Shown one piece after another: positions 41,736 to 51,393 of a stretch of DNA of 64,000 bases (its first letter is position 1; each line of letters begins with the position of its first letter). The stretch is taken from contig NZ_CP013480.3 of the NCBI RefSeq assembly GCF_001465545.3, positions 2,232,001 through 2,296,000 of the forward strand, in the 5' to 3' direction. A program made the translations under genes and the position numbers. Source of the DNA: Pandoraea norimbergensis. GTDB taxonomy: Bacteria; Pseudomonadota; Gammaproteobacteria; Burkholderiales; Burkholderiaceae. Under the pieces are notes generated by a model. It saw nothing but the letters and a program-made list of their open reading frames with translations, was not told the origin of the DNA and made no database searches.

Positions 41736-44306
41736 TCAGGCTTCCGCGACACGCTTGCCGATGTACTCAAGCGCCTCGTCCACCTGATCGATCAAAATCA
41801 GGCACAGATCGCCCGGTTGCAGACGTGCCAGCGCCGTATCGATCGCGGCAAACTCACCGCGGATTTCATCGATATGGCTGGCACGGCGGGCATCCACCAG
41901 ACCCGCACGCAGCAGGCCGAGCACTTCGCCATCTTCACGGCCGCGCTGGCACTGATCCTGATAGAGCAGCACGTCGTCGAACGCGTCGCCCAGAATCTCG
42001 GTCTGACGGCGGATGTCTTCGTCGCGACGGTCGCCCGCGCCCGAAATCACCACCGAGCGGCGCTTGGCCGGCATCGTTTCAACGGCTTGCGTGAGGGCCT
42101 GAATCGCGTCCGGGTTGTGACCGTAATCGGCGATCACGGTCGCACCCTTGTAGTCGAACACGTTGAAGCGGCCCGGTGCGGTACCCGCATCGTTCACGAA
42201 CGTGGCCAGACCGGCGCGCACGATCGCCGGATCGATATTCAGTGCCCATGCGGCACCAATGGCTGCCATGGCGTTCTCGACCTGGAAGCCGATCGCGCCG
42301 CCGCGCGTCAGCGGAATCGCCGACAGTGCGTAACGCGTTTCTTCCGTGCCCTGAGCGGTGACGATGTTGCCACCGTCCACGAACACCACACGCTTGCCCT
42401 TGGCACGATGCGTGGCGAGCACCGGGTGCGAGGCGTCCATCGCGAAGTACGTCACCTTGCCCGGGCAGGCGTCGGCCATGCGCGCGACCATCGGGTCGGC
42501 TGCGTTGAGCACGGCCATGCCGTTCGGCGCGACGTTGCGCACGATCACGCTCTTGAGCACGGCCAGATCTTCGACTGTGTTGATGTACGACAGGCCAAGG
42601 TGGTCGCCCATGCCGATGTTGGTCACCACGGCGACATCGCAACGGTCATAAGCCAGACCTTCACGCAGCAGGCCGCCGCGAGCCGTTTCGAACACGGCCG
42701 CATCGACGTCGGGGTGCAGCAGCACGTTGCGCGCGCTGCGCGGGCCGCTGCAATCGCCGGTGTCGATACGCTGACCGCTTACGTAAATGCCATCGGTGCC
42801 GGTCATGCCGACGCGCAGGCCACGTTGTGCGATCAGGTGTGCAATCAGGCGCACCGTCGTCGTCTTGCCGTTCGTTCCCGACACGGCCACGACCGGAATG
42901 CGGCCGTCGTCGCCGTCTTCGAACATGGTCGAGACGATGGCTTCACCGACCGCACGGCCCTTGCCGTACGACGGTTGCAAATGCATACGCAGACCCGGTG
43001 CGGCATTGACTTCCACAATGCCGCCGGCCTGATCTTCGAACGGACGGATGACGGTTTCGCACACGGCGTCCACGCCCGCGATGTCCAGACCGACTTGCTG
43101 CGCGGCGGCCACGGCACGCGCGGCGATTTCCGGATGCACGTCGTCGGTCACGTCGGTGGCGGTGCCGCCCGTCGACAGGTTGGCGTTGTTGCGCAGCACG
43201 ATGCGCGCGCCCGCTTCGGGCACGGAGTCGGCGTTCAGCCCTTGCTTGGCGAGCGTCGCCAGCGCGATGTCGTCAAAACGAATCTTGGTGAGCGAGGTGG
43301 CGTGCCCTTCGCCACGGCGCGGGTCGGCGTTGACCGTCTCGACCAGTTGGCGCACGGTGTGCACGCCGTCGCCGGTGACTTGCGGCGGATCGCGGCGCGC
43401 AGCGGCGACCAGCTTGTTGCCGATTACCAGCAGACGGAAGTCGTGGCCCGGGATGTAGCGCTCGATGATGACGTCGCGGCTGATGTCCTGCGCAGCCTCG
43501 AACGCCTTCTCGATCTCTTCGCGCGTGCGCAGACGCACGGCAACGCCCTTGCCCTGATTGCCGTCGCGCGGCTTGACGACCACCGGTGCGTCGATTTCCT
43601 GCACCAGCTTCCACGCGTCTTCGATGTCGCGCACGGTGCCACCCTGCGGCACCGGCACACCGGCCGCGTGCAACAGCGTCTTGGTCAGGTCTTTGTCTTG
43701 GGCGATCGATTCGGCCACGGCTGACGTGCGGTCGGTCTCGGCGGCCTGAATGCGGCGCTGCTTGCTGCCCCAGCCGAACTGCACCATCGAGCCTTCGGTC
43801 AGGCGGCGGTAGGGGATGCCACGCGCAACGGCAGCGTAGACAATCGAACCCGTGGACGGGCCGAGGCGCACGTCTTCATCGAGGTCGCGCAGGCGGTACA
43901 GGGCGTCGGCCAGATCAAACGGGCTGTCTTCGAGCGCGGCGTTGATCAGTTGCTGGGCCAGTTCGAACGCGAGACGTCCGACCGGCTCTTCGCTGTACTG
44001 CACCACCACCTGGAATGTACCCGGCTCAATGGTCTGCGTGGTCTGGCTGAACGTGACCGGGCAACCGGCGGCGGCCTGCAAGTGCAGGGCCGTGGTGGCG
44101 AGGGCGTCGGCGAGCGAGACCGGACGCTCTTCTGCGTCGGGCGTCAGTGCCGTCAGTTCCGGGAAGCGCGCGCGCAGGCGGGCTTCGAAACCGGCCAAAT
44201 TGCCGATCGAGTATTCGAGATCGGTGCACGTCACGATGGCCTCGATGGCCGTGTGACGGCTCCAGAGGTTCGGCCCGCGCAATGCGCGGATGCGGGAGAC
44301 TTCCAT
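41736..44306 (-). CDS. cphA: Cyanophycin synthetase, canonical M-domain copy
   Basis: An 856-residue enzyme polymerising aspartate and arginine into cyanophycin granules, using ATP. Three domains: N domain (about 1-155), ATP-grasp domain (about 160-470; SAVAESIAQDKDLTKTLL, VVVKPRDGNQGKGV) that adds Asp, and a Mur-ligase-like domain with P-loop GTNGKTTT (about 490) that adds Arg. The motifs NLSTGGTATDVTDDVHPE, ETARGGLLREGL and DYGHNPDAIQ are canonical. The N domain, however, lacks the HxxEH motif: the matching stretch reads LADALATTALHLQ. It lies 152 bases downstream of the second synthetase gene. Start chosen at MEVSRIRAL, 44306. Confidence 0.93.
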   Translation of the reverse strand: MEVSRIRALRGPNLWSRHTAIEAIVTCTDLEYSIGNLAGFEARLRARFPELTALTPDAEERPVSLADALATTALHLQAAAGCPVTFSQTTQTIEPGTFQVVVQYSEEPVGRLAFELAQQLINAALEDSPFDLADALYRLRDLDEDVRLGPSTGSIVYAAVARGIPYRRLTEGSMVQFGWGSKQRRIQAAETDRTSAVAESIAQDKDLTKTLLHAAGVPVPQGGTVRDIEDAWKLVQEIDAPVVVKPRDGNQGKGVAVRLRTREEIEKAFEAAQDISRDVIIERYIPGHDFRLLVIGNKLVAAARRDPPQVTGDGVHTVRQLVETVNADPRRGEGHATSLTKIRFDDIALATLAKQGLNADSVPEAGARIVLRNNANLSTGGTATDVTDDVHPEIAARAVAAAQQVGLDIAGVDAVCETVIRPFEDQAGGIVEVNAAPGLRMHLQPSYGKGRAVGEAIVSTMFEDGDDGRIPVVAVSGTNGKTTTVRLIAHLIAQRGLRVGMTGTDGIYVSGQRIDTGDCSGPRSARNVLLHPDVDAAVFETARGGLLREGLAYDRCDVAVVTNIGMGDHLGLSYINTVEDLAVLKSVIVRNVAPNGMAVLNAADPMVARMADACPGKVTYFAMDASHPVLATHRAKGKRVVFVDGGNIVTAQGTEETRYALSAIPLTRGGAIGFQVENAMAAIGAAWALNIDPAIVRAGLATFVNDAGTAPGRFNVFDYKGATVIADYGHNPDAIQALTQAVETMPAKRRSVVISGAGDRRDEDIRRQTEILGDAFDDVLLYQDQCQRGREDGEVLGLLRAGLVDARRASHIDEIRGEFAAIDTALARLQPGDLCLILIDQVDEALEYIGKRVAEA

Positions 44307-44458
44307 AAATTGCAATCCCTGTCTGTCCACTTCGCGTCCCTGTATGGCTGGTGGTTTGCGAGAAAAACGACTGTGGCTTGGGTATTCGATAGCTATCTAT
44401 ATAGATCAGGCGACGTTTGACTTCCCCGAACGCCGCCTGTCTTCAATGCTTTTGGCGA

Positions 44459-47101
44459 TCAGGCTGCCAGCGCACGGATCGGTTGACCCATCCACAAGTG
44501 CACGAGGTCGAGCATGGCCGCTGCACCGCCTTCATCGGCTTGCAGCACCAGCACGTCGCCCGGCACGAGTTGCGCAAGGGCTTCCTCGGCGGCGCTGCGG
44601 CGCTCACCGGCCTCTACCACTTGCACCTTTTTGCCTGCGTCGATGCCTGCGTTGATACCCGCCCGCAGTTGCGCGCGCGACTCGGGCAACGCACGCTTGC
44701 GCGACACGCTCAGGTCGTCGCACAACACCACGCGGTCGAACGTTTGCGCGAGCAGCTTGCCTTCGGCTTGCAGGTCTTCGTCCATGCGGTCGAGGCCCGG
44801 GCCGTAGACGGCAATGCGGCGCTCGGCCGGCAACGTGGCCAGCGCAGCTGCCAGTGCAGTGAGCGCCGGGGCGTTGTGCGCGTCGTCGACGACCACGGTC
44901 GCGCCTTGCTTTTCGAACACGGTGAAGCGGCCCGGGGCATCGACCTGACCGACGTCGAACGTCGTCACGCCAGCGCGCAGGATGTCGAGCTTCACGCCCA
45001 TCGACCACGCAGCGGCCACGGCGGCCAGCACGTTCTCGATCTGGAAGGCGACGCGGCCTGCGTAGGTCAGCGGCATGTCGGCGGTCGCGGCCACGACGGT
45101 TTCTTCGGCGCCGGTGGCAAGCACCACGCGCCCGTCACGCACGAACACCACGCGCTTGCCTGCGGCGCGATGCGCCACGATGGCCGGCAGTTGTTCGTCC
45201 AGACCGAAGAAGATCACGTCGCCGTCGCACAGCTCGGCCATTTCGACCACGAGCGGGTCGCGCGCGTTGAGCACGGCGACGCCTTCCGGCAGCACCACGT
45301 CGATTTGCGTGCGCAGCACGTTGTACATACGGTCGACGTCTTCAACAAAGTACTGGCCCAGATGGTCCGGGCGGTCGATGTTGGTGACGATGCCGACCTG
45401 ACAACGGTCGTAGGCGAGGCCTTCGGAGAGAATCGCGCCGCTGTCGTTCTCGAACACGGCAGCGGTCACGCTGGCGTTCATCAGCACGCGGTGGGCGGCG
45501 TCCCAGTTGGCGCGGTCGCCGCTTTGCACGAGGCGCTTGTCGAGGAACAGGCCGTCGCTGCACGCCAGACCGGTGTGCTCGCCGGCCAGTTGCAGCAGAT
45601 GCGTGAGCAGGCGGCCGACCACGGTCTTGCCGTTGGTGCCAGTAATACCGACAACCGGAATACGGCCGGCATCGCCTTGCGGGAACAGGTGGTCGACGAT
45701 GGCACGGCCGACCGGACGGGCTTCGCCCGAGGCCGGCTTCAGGTGCATCAGCAGGCCGGGGCCCGCGTTGACTTCCACGATGGCGCCGCGTTGGTCGGCG
45801 AGCGGGCGGGAAATGTCTTCCGCAACCAGATCGACGCCGGCGATGTCCAGCCCGACGATGCGCGCTGCCAGCGACGCATGGGCGGCCACGCTCGGGTGCA
45901 CACGGTCGGTGACGTCGAACGCCACGTTGCCATTACGCTGGATCAGGACGTTCTTGCCTTCGGGCGGCACGGAGTCGGCGTCGAAGCCCTGACGCTTGAG
46001 TTCCAGCCGGGCCGACGAGTCGATACGCACGCGGTTGAGCGGCTGGTCTTCAGCGCTGCCGCGACGCGGGTCGCTATTGATTTGCAGCTCGATGAGTTCC
46101 GAGACGGTGTGCTTGCCGTCGCCGACCACCGAGGCCATTTCGCCCATGGCGGCAGCGACCACACGGCCGCCCACCACCAGCAGGCGGTGCTCCAGCCCTT
46201 GGACGAAGCGCTCGACGATCACGCCGTTGCCTTCTTCGAGGGCGACGTCGAACGCCGTGGTGACTTCGTCTCGCGTGGTGAGATTGATAAACACGCCACG
46301 GCCATGGTTGCCGTCGTACGGCTTGACCACGACTGGCAGGCCGATGTCTTCAGCGGCTTCCCAGGCGTCGTCGGCGCTCTCGACCAGACGGCCTTCCGGC
46401 ACGGGCACGCCGCACGATTCGAGCAGTTGCTTGGTCAGGTCCTTGTCGCGCGAGATGCTTTCGGCGATGGCGGGGGTGCGGTCGGTCTCGGCGGTCCAGA
46501 TGCGGCGGGCGGCGGCGCCGTAACCCAGTTGCACCAGATTGCCGTCGGACAGACGCAGATGTGGGATGTCACGGTCGTCGGCCGCATCGACGATGCAGGC
46601 GGTGCTCGGTCCCAGGCAGTGCTTGTCGACCAGACCGCGCAGCATTTCGACGGCGGCTTCGACGTCGTACGGGCGGTCTTCGATGGCGGCCATGACCAGA
46701 TCGCGGGCGGCGAACAGCGCGGCGCGGGTCACGTCTTCGTGCCAGGCGCGCACGATCACCTTGTAAACACCGCTGATCGGGGTTTCACGGGCTTTGCCGA
46801 AGCCACCGGGCATGCCGGCGAGGTTCTGCAATTCGAGCGTGACGTGTTCGAGGATGTGGCCGGGCCAGGTGCCTTCGCGCAGGCGCTGAAGGAAACCGCC
46901 GCGCTCGCCGATGCTGCATCGGTGCTCGATGAGGGTCGGCAGCCACTCGGACAGCCGCTCGGGGAACCCCGGGATCTTGTTGGACGGGAACTCCTCGAGT
47001 TCGCCGATATCGACCCATGCCTCAAGCACCGGCCGATATGTCCACATATTCGGGCCGCGCAGCGACAGGACATCGAAAATCTCAATGTCTTTCTTTTTCA
47101 T
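44459..47101 (-). CDS. cphA: Cyanophycin synthetase-like paralogue (CphA')
   Basis: An 880-residue paralogue of the downstream gene, with the same three domains. The N domain keeps GHILEHVTLELQNLAG, so His82, Glu85 and His86 form an HxxEH metallopeptidase-like motif, which in cyanobacterial CphA1 has been linked to primer generation. The ATP-grasp domain looks intact (VVVKPYDGNHGRGV, IVERFVQGLEHRLLVV). The Mur-like domain has P-loop GTNGKTVV, but canonical motifs are changed: ENDSGAILSEGL replaces ETARGG, NGNVAFDVTD replaces LSTGGTAVD, and DDAHNAPALTAL replaces the DYAHNP motif. Such cphA/cphA' pairs occur in betaproteobacteria. The gene diverges from the ABC transporter gene. Confidence 0.9.
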   Translation of the reverse strand: MKKKDIEIFDVLSLRGPNMWTYRPVLEAWVDIGELEEFPSNKIPGFPERLSEWLPTLIEHRCSIGERGGFLQRLREGTWPGHILEHVTLELQNLAGMPGGFGKARETPISGVYKVIVRAWHEDVTRAALFAARDLVMAAIEDRPYDVEAAVEMLRGLVDKHCLGPSTACIVDAADDRDIPHLRLSDGNLVQLGYGAAARRIWTAETDRTPAIAESISRDKDLTKQLLESCGVPVPEGRLVESADDAWEAAEDIGLPVVVKPYDGNHGRGVFINLTTRDEVTTAFDVALEEGNGVIVERFVQGLEHRLLVVGGRVVAAAMGEMASVVGDGKHTVSELIELQINSDPRRGSAEDQPLNRVRIDSSARLELKRQGFDADSVPPEGKNVLIQRNGNVAFDVTDRVHPSVAAHASLAARIVGLDIAGVDLVAEDISRPLADQRGAIVEVNAGPGLLMHLKPASGEARPVGRAIVDHLFPQGDAGRIPVVGITGTNGKTVVGRLLTHLLQLAGEHTGLACSDGLFLDKRLVQSGDRANWDAAHRVLMNASVTAAVFENDSGAILSEGLAYDRCQVGIVTNIDRPDHLGQYFVEDVDRMYNVLRTQIDVVLPEGVAVLNARDPLVVEMAELCDGDVIFFGLDEQLPAIVAHRAAGKRVVFVRDGRVVLATGAEETVVAATADMPLTYAGRVAFQIENVLAAVAAAWSMGVKLDILRAGVTTFDVGQVDAPGRFTVFEKQGATVVVDDAHNAPALTALAAALATLPAERRIAVYGPGLDRMDEDLQAEGKLLAQTFDRVVLCDDLSVSRKRALPESRAQLRAGINAGIDAGKKVQVVEAGERRSAAEEALAQLVPGDVLVLQADEGGAAAMLDLVHLWMGQPIRALAA

Positions 47102-47396
47102 CTAAGGCTAATTCACGCGTCAAGGCTGGATTCGGTGAAGCCGGCGAGGCCGATTTCGGGCGGCACAGCCGGTCGCGCTTGTACAGTTAACTGGTTACTT
47201 AACGTGAGATCTCAGAAACGGTTGACCGGCGCAACAATATTTCCATGTTGCGGTGTGTCATCGGGGAACTCCCCGCCGCAAAAGGCGTCGCTGTGGTTAT
47301 ACTTGCGGCAAATTCGCGGGCTGACAGGGAAAGTCCGCGTCGATTTCTCTCCGTTTGCACCGATGTCCGCCCCTTGAGGACACGCTCGCCGCAGCA
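47102..47396. promoter_or_regulatory. Divergent control region of the cyanophycin cluster
   Basis: CAGTTAACTG (47184-47193) is a perfect 10-bp palindrome near the synthetase side, in an AT-richer patch that also contains AGATCT. TATACT at 47298-47303 could be a -10 for the rightward ABC gene. No gene is supported in these 295 bases. Confidence 0.4.
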
Positions 47397-49826
47397 ATGA
47401 CCGACACCTCCGCCGCCAGTCCCACCGCTTCATCCGACAGTGGCCCGTCTTCCGCCGCTACCGCCTCGTCTGCTCCGCTTTCCGGTGTTCGCAACGCCAC
47501 CGCCGAGTCCTGGTACCCGGACGCCGCCGCACAATTGGCCGATGGGGAATCCGTACTCGCGTGGCTGACGGTCGATCTCGACGCGCATCTGCACTTTGCG
47601 CGGGGCGTGGTCGTGGCGACCGACCGCCGGATTCTGGCGCGCGAAGCGACGGCCGGCGGCGCCTCGGCCCATGCCGGGGGCTGGCAGTCGTGGGCGTACC
47701 GCGAGGATTTGGTGCTCACGCATACCGATCATGCGGGCGTGGGGTCGCTGGAACTGTGCGATGCCCGTCAAAAGCTCGCGAGCTGGCGCTACACGCTGGG
47801 TCACAACCCGGCCGCGTTGCAGTTGATGGACGCCGTGGTGCGCATGCGCGATATCGCCGTGGCCGCCGCCGCTGGCCGGGTGCTGGCCGACGAAGTGGTG
47901 GAAGTCGGCACGTGCCCGATCTGTCAGGCCGAGTTGCCGGTGGGCGTCGACGAGTGCCCGCAGTGCAACCCGGAAACGGAAGCCCCACCGTCGACATGGG
48001 CATTGCTGCGCCTGTGGCGCTTTGCCCGGCCGTACCGCTTTCAGTTGCTCGCCGGCTTCCTGCTCACGCTGTGCGGCACCGGCGCCACGTTGATCCCGCC
48101 GTATCTGACGATGCCGCTCATGGACAACGTGCTGATCCCGTTCCAGAACGGCCAGCCTATCGATTACCACCTGGTGGGAATGTATTTGTCCGGGCTGCTT
48201 GGTGCGGGCCTCGTGGCCTGGTTGCTAGGCTGGGCGCGGACGTATCTGCTCGCCAAGGTCTCGGAGCGCATCGGCGCCGACCTGCGCACGGAGACGTATT
48301 CCCACTTGTTGCGGCTGTCGCTGGAGTACTTCGGCGGCAAGCGCACGGGCGACCTGATGGCGCGTATCGGCTCCGAGAGCGACCGTATCTGCGTGTTCCT
48401 GTCGCTGCACCTGCTCGACTTCGCCACCGACGTGCTGATGATCATCATGACGGCGGTCATTCTCGTGTCGATCAACCCGTGGCTGGCCGTGGTCACGCTC
48501 GTGCCGCTGCCGTTTATCGCATGGCTGATCCATCTGGTGCGTGACCGTCTGCGCCACGGCTTCGAGAAGGTCGACCGGATCTGGGCGGAAATCACCAATG
48601 TGCTGGCCGATACGATTCCGGGCATTCGCGTGGTCAAGGCCTTCGCGCAGGAAAACCGCGAAGTGGCGCGTTTCAAGGAAGCTAACCGCCATAACCTCGT
48701 CGTCAACGACCGCGTGAACCGCGTGTGGTCGCTGTTCTCGCCGACGGTCACGTTCCTGACGGAAGTCGGTCTGCTGGTGGTGTGGATCTTCGGTATCTGG
48801 CAGATCTCGAAGCACGAGATCACGGTCGGGGTGCTTGCCGCGTTCCTCACCTACATCAGCCGCTTCTATACGCGTCTCGATTCGATGAGCCGCATCGTGT
48901 CGGTCACGCAGAAGGCCGCCGCCGGTGCCAAGCGCATCTTCGATGTGCTCGATCACGTGTCGAACGTGCCGGAGCCGGTCAACCCCGTGCATCTGAAAGA
49001 AGTGAAGGGCGCCATCGACCTGCGCGACATCGGTTTCCGCTACGGCAACCGTTCGGTGATTCGCGGCATGGACCTGCGCATTGCGCCGGGCGAGATGATC
49101 GGTCTGGTCGGTCACAGCGGGTCGGGCAAGAGCACGCTCGTGAACCTGATCTGCCGCTTCTACGATGTGGCCGAAGGCTCGATCCAGATCGACGGCGTGG
49201 ATATTCGCGCGCTGCCGGTCTCCGAGTTCCGCCGTAACGTGGGGCTGGTGTTGCAGGAGCCGTTCCTGTTCTTCGGCACCATTGCCGATAACATCGCGTA
49301 CGGCAAGCCGAACGCCACGCGGGCCGAGGTGGTTGCCGCCGCCCGTGCCGCGCATGCGCATGAGTTCATTCTGCGTCTGCCGCATGGTTACGACTCGCTG
49401 GTCGGCGAGCGTGGGCAGGCACTGTCGGGCGGCGAGCGTCAGCGTATTTCGATTGCACGCGCGCTGCTGATCGACCCGCGCATCCTGATTCTCGATGAAG
49501 CCACCTCGTCGGTCGATACGGCCACCGAGAAGGAAATTCAGAAAGCACTCGACAACCTCGTGCAAGGCCGCACGACGATTGCCATTGCGCACCGTCTCTC
49601 GACGCTGCGCAAGGCCGACCGCCTCGTGGTGCTCGATCGCGGCAAGATCGTCGAAGTGGGTAACCACGACGAGTTGATCGCCCGCGAAGGCGCTTACTAC
49701 AAGTTGTATCAGGCGCAGCAACGTAACGTCGATACGGATATCGACGATGCCGTCGACACCGCCGAAGCCGCCGCCGCGATTGCTGCCGTGACGGCAGCAC
49801 CGGCACAGCCGCTCTCGGCCAACTGA
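47397..49826 (+). CDS. Cyanophycin-associated ABC transporter (fused permease-ATPase)
   Basis: An 809-residue half-transporter from ATG 47397. Residues 1-165 form an extra N-terminal domain (LAWLTVDLDAHLHFARGVVVATDRRIL) and then a zinc-ribbon-like CPICQAELPVGVDECPQC at about 173-193. Six membrane helices (about 205-480) and a type 1 exporter ATPase follow: Walker A 572-580 (GHSGSGKST), signature LSGGE near 677, Walker B ILILDEATSS near 698. It matches what is annotated as the cyanophycin metabolism-associated ABC transporter, always next to cphA and DUF1854. Direction and substrate are unknown; the exporter architecture suggests outward or flippase activity. Confidence 0.87.
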   Translation: MTDTSAASPTASSDSGPSSAATASSAPLSGVRNATAESWYPDAAAQLADGESVLAWLTVDLDAHLHFARGVVVATDRRILAREATAGGASAHAGGWQSWAYREDLVLTHTDHAGVGSLELCDARQKLASWRYTLGHNPAALQLMDAVVRMRDIAVAAAAGRVLADEVVEVGTCPICQAELPVGVDECPQCNPETEAPPSTWALLRLWRFARPYRFQLLAGFLLTLCGTGATLIPPYLTMPLMDNVLIPFQNGQPIDYHLVGMYLSGLLGAGLVAWLLGWARTYLLAKVSERIGADLRTETYSHLLRLSLEYFGGKRTGDLMARIGSESDRICVFLSLHLLDFATDVLMIIMTAVILVSINPWLAVVTLVPLPFIAWLIHLVRDRLRHGFEKVDRIWAEITNVLADTIPGIRVVKAFAQENREVARFKEANRHNLVVNDRVNRVWSLFSPTVTFLTEVGLLVVWIFGIWQISKHEITVGVLAAFLTYISRFYTRLDSMSRIVSVTQKAAAGAKRIFDVLDHVSNVPEPVNPVHLKEVKGAIDLRDIGFRYGNRSVIRGMDLRIAPGEMIGLVGHSGSGKSTLVNLICRFYDVAEGSIQIDGVDIRALPVSEFRRNVGLVLQEPFLFFGTIADNIAYGKPNATRAEVVAAARAAHAHEFILRLPHGYDSLVGERGQALSGGERQRISIARALLIDPRILILDEATSSVDTATEKEIQKALDNLVQGRTTIAIAHRLSTLRKADRLVVLDRGKIVEVGNHDELIAREGAYYKLYQAQQRNVDTDIDDAVDTAEAAAAIAAVTAAPAQPLSAN

Positions 49827-49843
49827 TCGACGCGAGGATAGTC

Positions 49844-50311
49844 ATGCAGATCGATTTCACTCTGTCGCGTAATGTTTTTGGCCGCTTGGTGCTGACGGAC
49901 GCCGACGGTGTCGCGCACGAAGGTGTGGTGCCCGTGCGCGCGTTTCCGATTGCTGCTCCCGACGACGGGCTGGCGCTGGTGAGTACGGAAGGGCGTGAGC
50001 TCGTCTGGCTCGACTCGCTCGACGTGCTGCCGGTGAGCATGCAGACGCTGGTGCGCGAAGAACTCGCCACGCGCGAATTCATGCCGGAAGTGCATCGCAT
50101 CAAGGGCGTGTCGACGTTTGCTACGCCGAGCACGTGGACCGTGGAGACGAATCGTGGCGAAGCGTCGTTCGTGCTGCGCGGCGAAGAAGACATTCGCCGT
50201 CTTGGCGGCCAGACGCTGCTCATCACGGACAGCCACGGCATTCACTTTCTGATTCGCGATTCGGCCAATCTCGACAAGCCGAGCCGGAAAATTCTCGACC
50301 GATTCCTTTGA
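49844..50311 (+). CDS. DUF1854 protein, cyanophycin-cluster partner
   Basis: A 155-residue protein starting 17 bases after the ABC gene, so co-transcribed. It begins IDFTLSRNVFGRLVLTDADG, with VRAFPIAAPDDGLALVSTEGRELVWLDSLD and FLIRDSANLDKPSRKILDRFL, typical of DUF1854. No signal peptide, no membrane segment. The domain travels with the ABC transporter and the twin synthetases in betaproteobacteria. It may be a cytoplasmic cofactor of the transporter; the biochemical role is unknown. Confidence 0.87.
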   Translation: MQIDFTLSRNVFGRLVLTDADGVAHEGVVPVRAFPIAAPDDGLALVSTEGRELVWLDSLDVLPVSMQTLVREELATREFMPEVHRIKGVSTFATPSTWTVETNRGEASFVLRGEEDIRRLGGQTLLITDSHGIHFLIRDSANLDKPSRKILDRFL

Positions 50312-50383
50312 TTTTCGAAGATCGGTCGCGCCGCCCATCGCGTCACTGGTAAAATCGCGCTTTTGCTTTTTGCGGTGATGCCG

Positions 50384-51292
50384 ATGTGGTTCAAGAATCT
50401 TCAGTTGCACCGAATTCCTGCCGGTTGGTCCATGAGCGTCGCGCAAATGGAAGACGCGCTCGAGAAGCACGCGTTCCGCGAGGGCGGCAGCCTCGAAATG
50501 CAAGTGCAGGGCTGGGCCCCGCCGCGTGAAGGCGGTGAGCTCGTTCACAGCATCAATCGTCAGTTTCTGCTGGCCTATCGCGCCGAGAAGAAACTGCTGC
50601 CGTCGACCGTCGTCAATCAGGTCACGCGCGCCAAGGCCGTCGAGCTTGAAGAGCAGCAAGGCTTCAAGCCGGGCCGCAAGCAGATGAAAGAGCTCAAGGA
50701 GCAGGTCACCGACGAACTGCTGCCGCGTGCGTTCGGTATTCGTCGCGACACACGCGTGTGGATCGATCCGATCAACCGCTGGCTCGTGATCGACGCCGCG
50801 TCGCCCGCCAAGGCCGAAGAAGTGCGCAGCCTGTTGCTCAAGACGCTCGACATCACGCTCGAGAATGTGGAACTCAACGAAGCCCCGGTGGCCGTGATGA
50901 CCTCGTGGCTGGCCGGCAATGAAGCGCCGGGTGGCTTCACCGTCGATCAGGACGTTGAACTGCGCTCGAATACGGATGAGAAGGCTGCGGTGCGCTACGT
51001 GCGTCACCCGCTCGACGGTGCCGACGTGCGCCAGCACATCGAAGCCGGTAAGCGCTGCACGAAGCTCGCGATGACGTGGAACGACCGCATCTCGTTCGTG
51101 CTCACCGATGCGTTCGCGATCAAGCGCGTGACGCCGCTCGACATCATCAAGGACGCCGCCGACCCGACGGCAGAAGGTGAAGCCGAGAAGTTCGACGCCG
51201 ACGTGGCGTTGATGACCGGTGAGCTTGCCAAACTGCTCGACGATCTGATCGAAGCCGTGGGCGGTGAACGTGAGATGGATAAGGCGGCGTGA
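50384..51292 (+). CDS. rdgC: Recombination-associated protein RdgC
   Basis: A 302-residue protein; RdgC family members begin [10 protein letters not shown], so I choose ATG 50384 over 50378. RdgC is a DNA-binding ring dimer that restrains RecA and takes part in replication restart. Conserved phrases: [64 protein letters not shown] and [22 protein letters not shown]. It follows the DUF1854 gene by 72 bases and ends before a strong terminator. Confidence 0.93.
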   Translation: MWFKNLQLHRIPAGWSMSVAQMEDALEKHAFREGGSLEMQVQGWAPPREGGELVHSINRQFLLAYRAEKKLLPSTVVNQVTRAKAVELEEQQGFKPGRKQMKELKEQVTDELLPRAFGIRRDTRVWIDPINRWLVIDAASPAKAEEVRSLLLKTLDITLENVELNEAPVAVMTSWLAGNEAPGGFTVDQDVELRSNTDEKAAVRYVRHPLDGADVRQHIEAGKRCTKLAMTWNDRISFVLTDAFAIKRVTPLDIIKDAADPTAEGEAEKFDADVALMTGELAKLLDDLIEAVGGEREMDKAA

Positions 51293-51331
51293 GTTGGTTT
51301 GATGCTGCCTGATGTCTGAAAAGACATAAGA

Positions 51332-51370
51332 AACGCCGCGGTCCCGGTAACTGGGGCGCGGCGTTTTTTC
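51332..51370 (+). terminator. Intrinsic terminator after rdgC
   Basis: AACGCCGCG (51332-51340) and CGCGGCGTT (51357-51365), extended inside by CCC/GGG pairs and followed by six T. Classic form. Confidence 0.85.
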
Positions 51371-51393
51371 ATTGGCGTGTCCGCCGTCCGGCG

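Noticed and set aside
41709..43724. Plus-strand open frame of 671 codons across the first cyanophycin synthetase gene
   Set aside because: Antisense shadow for the same reason.
44417..47377. Plus-strand open frame of 986 codons across the second cyanophycin synthetase gene
   Set aside because: Antisense shadow of a conserved gene; composition is His/Arg/Val-rich and no motif is visible.
48225..49721. Minus-strand open frame of 498 codons across the ABC transporter gene
   Set aside because: Opposite strand of a conserved ATPase; no Shine-Dalgarno or motif.
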